Assembly: GCA_047514575.1 (NCBI GenBank)
Contig: JAKZYH010000160.1
Coordinates: forward strand, 1 to 17,490
Direction: 5' to 3'
Origin: CAUZIZ01 sp047514575
Lineage (GTDB): Bacteria; Acidobacteriota; UBA6911; RPQK01; JAJDTT01
DNA length: 17,490 bases
Shown here in pieces: positions 14,299 to 17,490 of the stretch. The notes under the pieces are model-generated. The model was not told the origin of the DNA, did not search any database, and saw only the letters and a list, made by a program, of their open reading frames with translations. Position 1 is the stretch's first letter; every line of letters begins with the position of its first letter. Made by a program: the position numbers and the translations under genes.

Positions 14299-14926
14299 GC
14301 AAACGTATGAGCTGTGTGTGGTTCCGGGCCCTGGCCCGGGACAATGCAGTGTGGCCTTGTTTATCCTTTATACTTGCATCGGCTCCGGCTTTGAGCAGTA
14401 GGCGGACCGCCTCGACCTGCTCTTTGTAGGTCGCCCCGATCAGAGCAGTTATTCCCCGCTTGGTCGTCAGGTTCAGGTCGGCTCCCTCGTCCAGCAGTAC
14501 TTGCAGTGCGTCTTTGTAGCCTCGATAGGCAGTGGCCATCAAAGGCGTAATCCCATCGATGGTCGTTGTGTTGATGTCGGCTCCATTCTTGAGCAGAACC
14601 AATAGGGTCCGGGCATGTCCCATGTAGGACGCCGCTAGCAACGCGCTTGCGCCTCCATGATTCTTGAGGTCCACATCTGCCTTGGCCTCGATCAAGGCCT
14701 TGACGCACTCCACCCTTCCCGATTCGGCGGCGCGCATCAAGGCCGTCCAGCCGTCCTTGTCCGTGAGGTTGGGATCGGTACCAGTGCCCAGAAGCGCCCT
14801 CACTCTCACGATTTTTCCGGTCCTGGCTGCTTCGATCAACTCGGCACCCAGGTCCTGTCCATGAGCGCTGGCAGCAAGGAGGAAAAACGACACCAGTACA
14901 ATCGAAGGAACTCTCCGGCCGAGCAT
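14288..14926 (-). CDS. Secreted ankyrin-repeat protein
   Basis: This 212-residue protein has a signal peptide (VPSIVLVSFFLLAASAHG, about residues 6-23, cleavage likely before QD) and then nothing but ankyrin repeats: four full units with GxTALMRAAxxG-type cores (DGWTALMRAAESG, GGASALLAASYMG, DGITPLMATAYRG, RGITALIGATYKE) plus partial capping units at both ends. Ankyrin repeats bind proteins, so a periplasmic or extracellular binding role is inferred; catalase-associated periplasmic ankyrin proteins such as AnkB are a known parallel, but no catalase is nearby. The start ATG 14926 gives a normal signal peptide; ATG 14989 adds 21 residues and has GAGG only 2-3 bases upstream, so it remains possible. 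Confidence 0.87.
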   Translation of the reverse strand: MLGRRVPSIVLVSFFLLAASAHGQDLGAELIEAARTGKIVRVRALLGTGTDPNLTDKDGWTALMRAAESGRVECVKALIEAKADVDLKNHGGASALLAASYMGHARTLLVLLKNGADINTTTIDGITPLMATAYRGYKDALQVLLDEGADLNLTTKRGITALIGATYKEQVEAVRLLLKAGADASIKDKQGHTALSRARARNHTQLIRLLQR

Positions 14927-15008
14927 ACGAAACTCGAGTGACAGGCTCGCAGATAGGAGCGACAAGCCTCGAACAGTGCTGCTGGACATTGCCTCAATAC
15001 CCTCAGAT

Positions 15009-15023
15009 AGAATCCGATTCTAC
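15009..15023. promoter_or_regulatory. 15-bp palindrome in the divergent ankyrin/glycosylase spacer
   Basis: TAGAATCCGATTCTA has perfect 7-bp arms around one central base. Each arm also reads TAGAAT, a fair -10 hexamer, on its own strand. It lies 72-86 bp before the glycosylase ATG and 83 bp before the ankyrin ATG (20 bp before the alternative ATG 14989). Position and symmetry fit a dimeric-repressor operator; no regulator is identified. Confidence 0.35.
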
Positions 15024-15094
15024 ACCAAGCGGTCTGCTAGGTTATGCTTGCACAAACTCAAAATACATAGGCTGGGATCCGTTCTCGACTCTAG

Positions 15095-15988
15095 ATGCCC
15101 GAACTACCCGATATCCTGCTTTATCTGAATGCCTTCGAGAGCCACATTCTCAATCATCGAATCGAGAAGATCCAACGCCGGAGCCCCTTCCTGCTTCGCT
15201 CGGTGGACTCTGATCTAGAGTCTCTTTCGGGTAGAAACGTGTTGAGGCTGCTCCGACTGGGCAAGAGGATCGTCTGGGGCCTCGAGCACGACACTTATCT
15301 GGTATTTCATCTCATGATTGCCGGTCGCTTCCATTGGAGAAAGCCGGGGGCAGAACCGCGGAGCAGGGCGGATCTGGCAGCGTTTCACTTTCCCCACGGC
15401 ACGGTGATGTTGACGGAGCGAAGTCCCAAGAAACGTGCTGCCTTGCACGTGGCTCGGGGCGAGGCCGCGCTTTCCACCCACAACCGAGGAGGTATCGAGG
15501 TCCTGGAGTGCGACCGACGCTCCTTTGCCGAAGTATTGACCAGGGAAAACCACACATTGAAGCGAGCACTGACCGATCCCCGGCTATTCAGTGGCATTGG
15601 CAATGCCTACTCGGACGAAATCCTACACGCAGCAAGGCTCTCCCCCCTGCGTTGGACCGCCCACCTGACGCCCCAGGAGATCGGTCGGCTCTTTGGAGCT
15701 ACCCAGTCCACACTTCAGAAATGGATTCGTCGTCTGCGCGATGAAACGGGCGACGGCTTCCCCAAGAGGGTAACTGCCTTCCGAGACGGAATGGCAGTGC
15801 ATGGAAGGTACAAGGAACCCTGTCCTGTCTGCGCCACTGCGGTTCAGCGAATCGTCTACGCCGAGCATCAGACCAACTACTGTCCCCGCTGCCAGACAGA
15901 AGGCAAAGTGTTGGCCGATCGGGCCCTCTCGAGATTGTTGAAAAAGGACTGGCCCCGAACCATCGAGGAGTGGGAGTCCGCCCACTGA
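15095..15988 (+). CDS. Fpg/Nei family DNA glycosylase (formamidopyrimidine-DNA glycosylase-like)
   Basis: This 297-residue base-excision repair enzyme removes oxidised bases and cuts the abasic site. The N-terminus MPELPDI supplies the catalytic P2 and E3 after Met removal; K57 in LGKRIVW is at the classic lysine position; LFSGIGNAYSDEILHAARLSP (164-184) is the helix-two-turn-helix block. The zinc finger is C243/C246 and C263/C266 with 16 residues between. In E. coli Fpg the finger reads QRATFYC, and its Arg contacts DNA; here the aligned stretch is EHQTNYC, so the Arg is replaced. A 30-residue tail (ADRALSRLLKKDWPRTIEEW) follows the finger. This marks a distinct branch; whether it prefers 8-oxoguanine or pyrimidine lesions is unknown. 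No clear Shine-Dalgarno is seen. Confidence 0.92.
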   Translation: MPELPDILLYLNAFESHILNHRIEKIQRRSPFLLRSVDSDLESLSGRNVLRLLRLGKRIVWGLEHDTYLVFHLMIAGRFHWRKPGAEPRSRADLAAFHFPHGTVMLTERSPKKRAALHVARGEAALSTHNRGGIEVLECDRRSFAEVLTRENHTLKRALTDPRLFSGIGNAYSDEILHAARLSPLRWTAHLTPQEIGRLFGATQSTLQKWIRRLRDETGDGFPKRVTAFRDGMAVHGRYKEPCPVCATAVQRIVYAEHQTNYCPRCQTEGKVLADRALSRLLKKDWPRTIEEWESAH

Positions 15989-15994
15989 GAATAC

Positions 15995-16021
15995 CACAAC
16001 CACCTGGGAGCCAGGTTTGTG
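15995..16021 (+). terminator. Hairpin after the glycosylase gene
   Basis: CACAA (15995-15999) pairs with TTGTG (16017-16021), and ACCTGG (16002-16007) with CCAGGT (16011-16016), leaving a CC bulge and a GAG loop. The 11-bp stem begins six bases after the stop. No U-run follows, so it may act as a weak terminator or 3' protector. Confidence 0.4.
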
Positions 16022-16062
16022 ACTCGGCCCCTTCATGGTCGGTCTCTCAGGAATTCAGATGC

Positions 16063-16068
16063 TATAGT
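16063..16068 (+). promoter_or_regulatory. Candidate -10 box for the 378-residue protein gene
   Basis: TATAGT at 16063-16068 lies 50 bp before ATG 16119. No good -35 element is visible at the right distance, so a regulated or alternative-sigma promoter is possible. Confidence 0.35.
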
Positions 16069-16118
16069 ATCTAGCAGGGAATCGGGTCGATTCCACTTGA
16101 GAAGGAAGACAAAGAGTT

Positions 16119-17255
16119 ATGAAAGACGTGTTCGAATTGGTTGAACAGGCCCTCGAGTCCGGCGGTTCGGAGGCAGCTTTCGAGGTGGTGCTGAAAAAGC
16201 TGCGTTCCGAAAAGAACTATCCACTGCTTTTCGAGGCGAGGCTGATGCAAAAGCGCAATGAGTTAGGCCTTCCCTTGATTCAGGTCGAATCCCCACCCGA
16301 CCTACCCGAGAAAACTCAGAGTGCCTACCAACAGGCTACAGTTGATGCGGCCAGGGAAGTCGGTTCACTCTTTCTGGCGGATGGACACATCCCCAGCGCC
16401 TGGCCGTACTTCCGCGCCATCGGCGAGTCGGGACCGGTCGCCGAAGCGATTGACCGGGTCGAAGCCCAGGAGGGCATCGATGCAATCATCGAGATTGCCT
16501 TTTACGAAGGAGCTAATCCCAGCAAGGGATTCGAGTTGATCCTGGCCAACTACGGCATCTGCCGAGCGATTACCACCTACGGGCAGTTTCCTGCTGCAGA
16601 GGGTCGTGACGACTCTGCCCGCCTGCTGATCGGCACCCTACACGGAGAGCTCATGGGCACCCTGAAGCGGGTCATCGCCGAGCAGGAGGGATCCGCACCA
16701 GAGACGAACAGTATCAGCGAGCTGATCACCGGCCGAGATTGGTTGTTTGGGAACAATGGCTACTACATTGACAGCTCTCACGTTGCATCGGTGGTCCAGC
16801 TGAGCCTCGAACTAGAGGATCCGCAGGTGCTGAAACTGGTCCTCGAACTGGCGGACTACGGAAAGCGCCTCTCGTCACTCTTCCAGTACAAGGGAGATCC
16901 CCCTTTCCAGAACATCTACGAAGACCACGAAGTCTATCTGCAGGCCCTGTTGGGCGAGGATGAGGACGGCGCTGTGGAGCATTTCAGGAACAAGGCTGAG
17001 GAGAGTCCTCCGGAAGGGGGAGACAGCATGCCGGCTCAGGTCCTGGTGGGGCTGCTGGCTCGACTCGACCGCTATCCCGAGGCAATCGAGGTTTCTTCTA
17101 AATACCTCGCCGAAGTTGCACCGAGTGAGCTCGTCTGTCCCTCTCTACCTCAGCTCTGCCAGCACGCCGGCGCTTACAAGATACTCGGCAATCTCTCACG
17201 TCAGCAAGGGGACCTGCTGAGCTACACAGCCGCGGCGCTTCAATCCGATCGATAG
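16119..17255 (+). CDS. Unrecognised helical-repeat protein, 378 residues
   Basis: I cannot name this protein. It has no signal peptide or membrane segment and is acidic. The sequence is nearly all amphipathic helices in pairs (for example SAWPYFRAIGESGPVAEAID, 93-112, and YPEAIEVSSKYLAEVA, 319-334), so a TPR-like alpha-solenoid is likely. The centre holds a more distinctive block, TGRDWLFGNNGYYIDSSHVA (204-223), followed by SVVQLSLELEDPQVLKLVLE; such a non-repetitive, polar and aromatic block suggests a conserved functional site. H165, H221 and nearby acidic residues could bind a metal, but this is a guess. ATG 16119 is preceded by GAAGGAAG (16101-16108) and AGAG. The protein stands alone after the glycosylase gene, separated by a hairpin. 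Confidence 0.82.
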   Translation: MKDVFELVEQALESGGSEAAFEVVLKKLRSEKNYPLLFEARLMQKRNELGLPLIQVESPPDLPEKTQSAYQQATVDAAREVGSLFLADGHIPSAWPYFRAIGESGPVAEAIDRVEAQEGIDAIIEIAFYEGANPSKGFELILANYGICRAITTYGQFPAAEGRDDSARLLIGTLHGELMGTLKRVIAEQEGSAPETNSISELITGRDWLFGNNGYYIDSSHVASVVQLSLELEDPQVLKLVLELADYGKRLSSLFQYKGDPPFQNIYEDHEVYLQALLGEDEDGAVEHFRNKAEESPPEGGDSMPAQVLVGLLARLDRYPEAIEVSSKYLAEVAPSELVCPSLPQLCQHAGAYKILGNLSRQQGDLLSYTAAALQSDR

Positions 17256-17297
17256 GAAAGGGACAGGGGCTACAGGTTTCAGGCCGCGTCTTTCCGA

Positions 17298-17339
17298 AGA
17301 GCCCATGGAGTTTGGAAGCGTTCTCCTTCTAAGGGCTCT
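17298..17339. repeat. Inverted repeat after the 378-residue protein gene
   Basis: AGAGCCC (17298-17304) and GGGCTCT (17333-17339) are perfect 7-bp complements 28 bp apart. It could be a terminator with a large loop, or the right arm could be the start of a mobile element (next entry). Confidence 0.4.
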
Positions 17340-17490
17340 GTCAAAAATAACTTGGGTGCGGCTCTTTTAGAGCGAACCATTATCCTTTATTGACAATAGG
17401 TTAGCCGGGTCCGAATCGTAGCGAGTGGCGCTTTTGGGCGAGATAAGGCTTGGCGAAGGGCATAAGTCGGCTAAAACGCGTCGGATTGCG
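17333..17490. mobile_element. Possible insertion-sequence end, running out of the window
   Basis: From 17333 the sequence begins GGGCTCTGTCAAAAATAAC, which has the look of a terminal inverted repeat of several insertion-sequence families (G-rich start, then TGTCAAAAA). A 5-bp hairpin GCTCT/AGAGC follows at 17361-17373, and no open frame with family features crosses the segment. No transposase and no second end are visible, so the family cannot be named. Alternatively this is ordinary intergenic DNA. Confidence 0.25.

Noticed and set aside
17400..17420. tRNA T-arm-like stretch GGGTCCGAATC
   Set aside because: The 3' half of the stem is missing and no acceptor, D or anticodon stems can be formed around it.

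Overview
The window reads as a chromosomal segment of a moderately high-GC, Gram-negative-type bacterium. Signal peptides, a cytoplasm-to-periplasm anti-sigma factor, the order obgE-nadD-rsfS-rlmH followed by a TraR/DksA zinc-finger gene, and the style of several proteins (Obg with an SKMD G4 box, a Crp protein with an NRPQIS-type recognition helix, a Fpg/Nei branch ending in a tail after its finger) are most like Acidobacteriota. That assignment is an inference from remembered family patterns, not a computed placement.

Region 1 (1-4859, all + strand) starts inside obgE and continues with nadD (NAD synthesis), rsfS (ribosome silencing) and rlmH (23S rRNA pseudouridine methylation), a conserved translation/housekeeping cluster. 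The first three genes overlap. A 279-bp spacer with short-period repeats separates rsfS from rlmH. A DksA-type regulator follows 13 bp after rlmH, and then a large penicillin-acylase-family hydrolase that has no signal peptide.

Region 2 (4860-5274) is a non-coding, repeat-rich convergent spacer: an 82-bp nested inverted repeat, two 15-bp direct repeats and a degenerate T/G-rich tandem.

Region 3 (5275-9745) holds a ComF-family phosphoribosyltransferase and an Ldh_2-type dehydrogenase on the minus strand, a divergent methyltransferase with a C-terminal zinc ribbon, and a convergent exported ceramidase-like protein that keeps the metal-site motifs but seems to lack the catalytic serine motif.

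Region 4 (10043-13197, minus strand) is the regulatory centre of the window. A Crp/Fnr regulator, an ECF sigma factor and a membrane anti-sigma factor are packed with 9-bp and 16-bp gaps. Glutamate formimidoyltransferase (ftcD) lies upstream of this cassette, and the ceramidase-like gene lies downstream on the same strand.

Region 5 (13510-17255) has an unrecognised 251-residue protein, a secreted ankyrin-repeat protein read convergently to it, a divergent Fpg/Nei-type DNA glycosylase with an atypical zinc finger, and an unrecognised 378-residue helical-repeat protein. The last 160 bases look unlike the rest and may be the end of an insertion sequence running out of the window.

No tRNA, rRNA, CRISPR array, complete transposon or obvious defence system was found. 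The strongest candidates for new biology are the Crp-ECF-anti-sigma triad with its cysteine-bearing periplasmic domain, the ceramidase-like protein without its serine, and the two unrecognised proteins.
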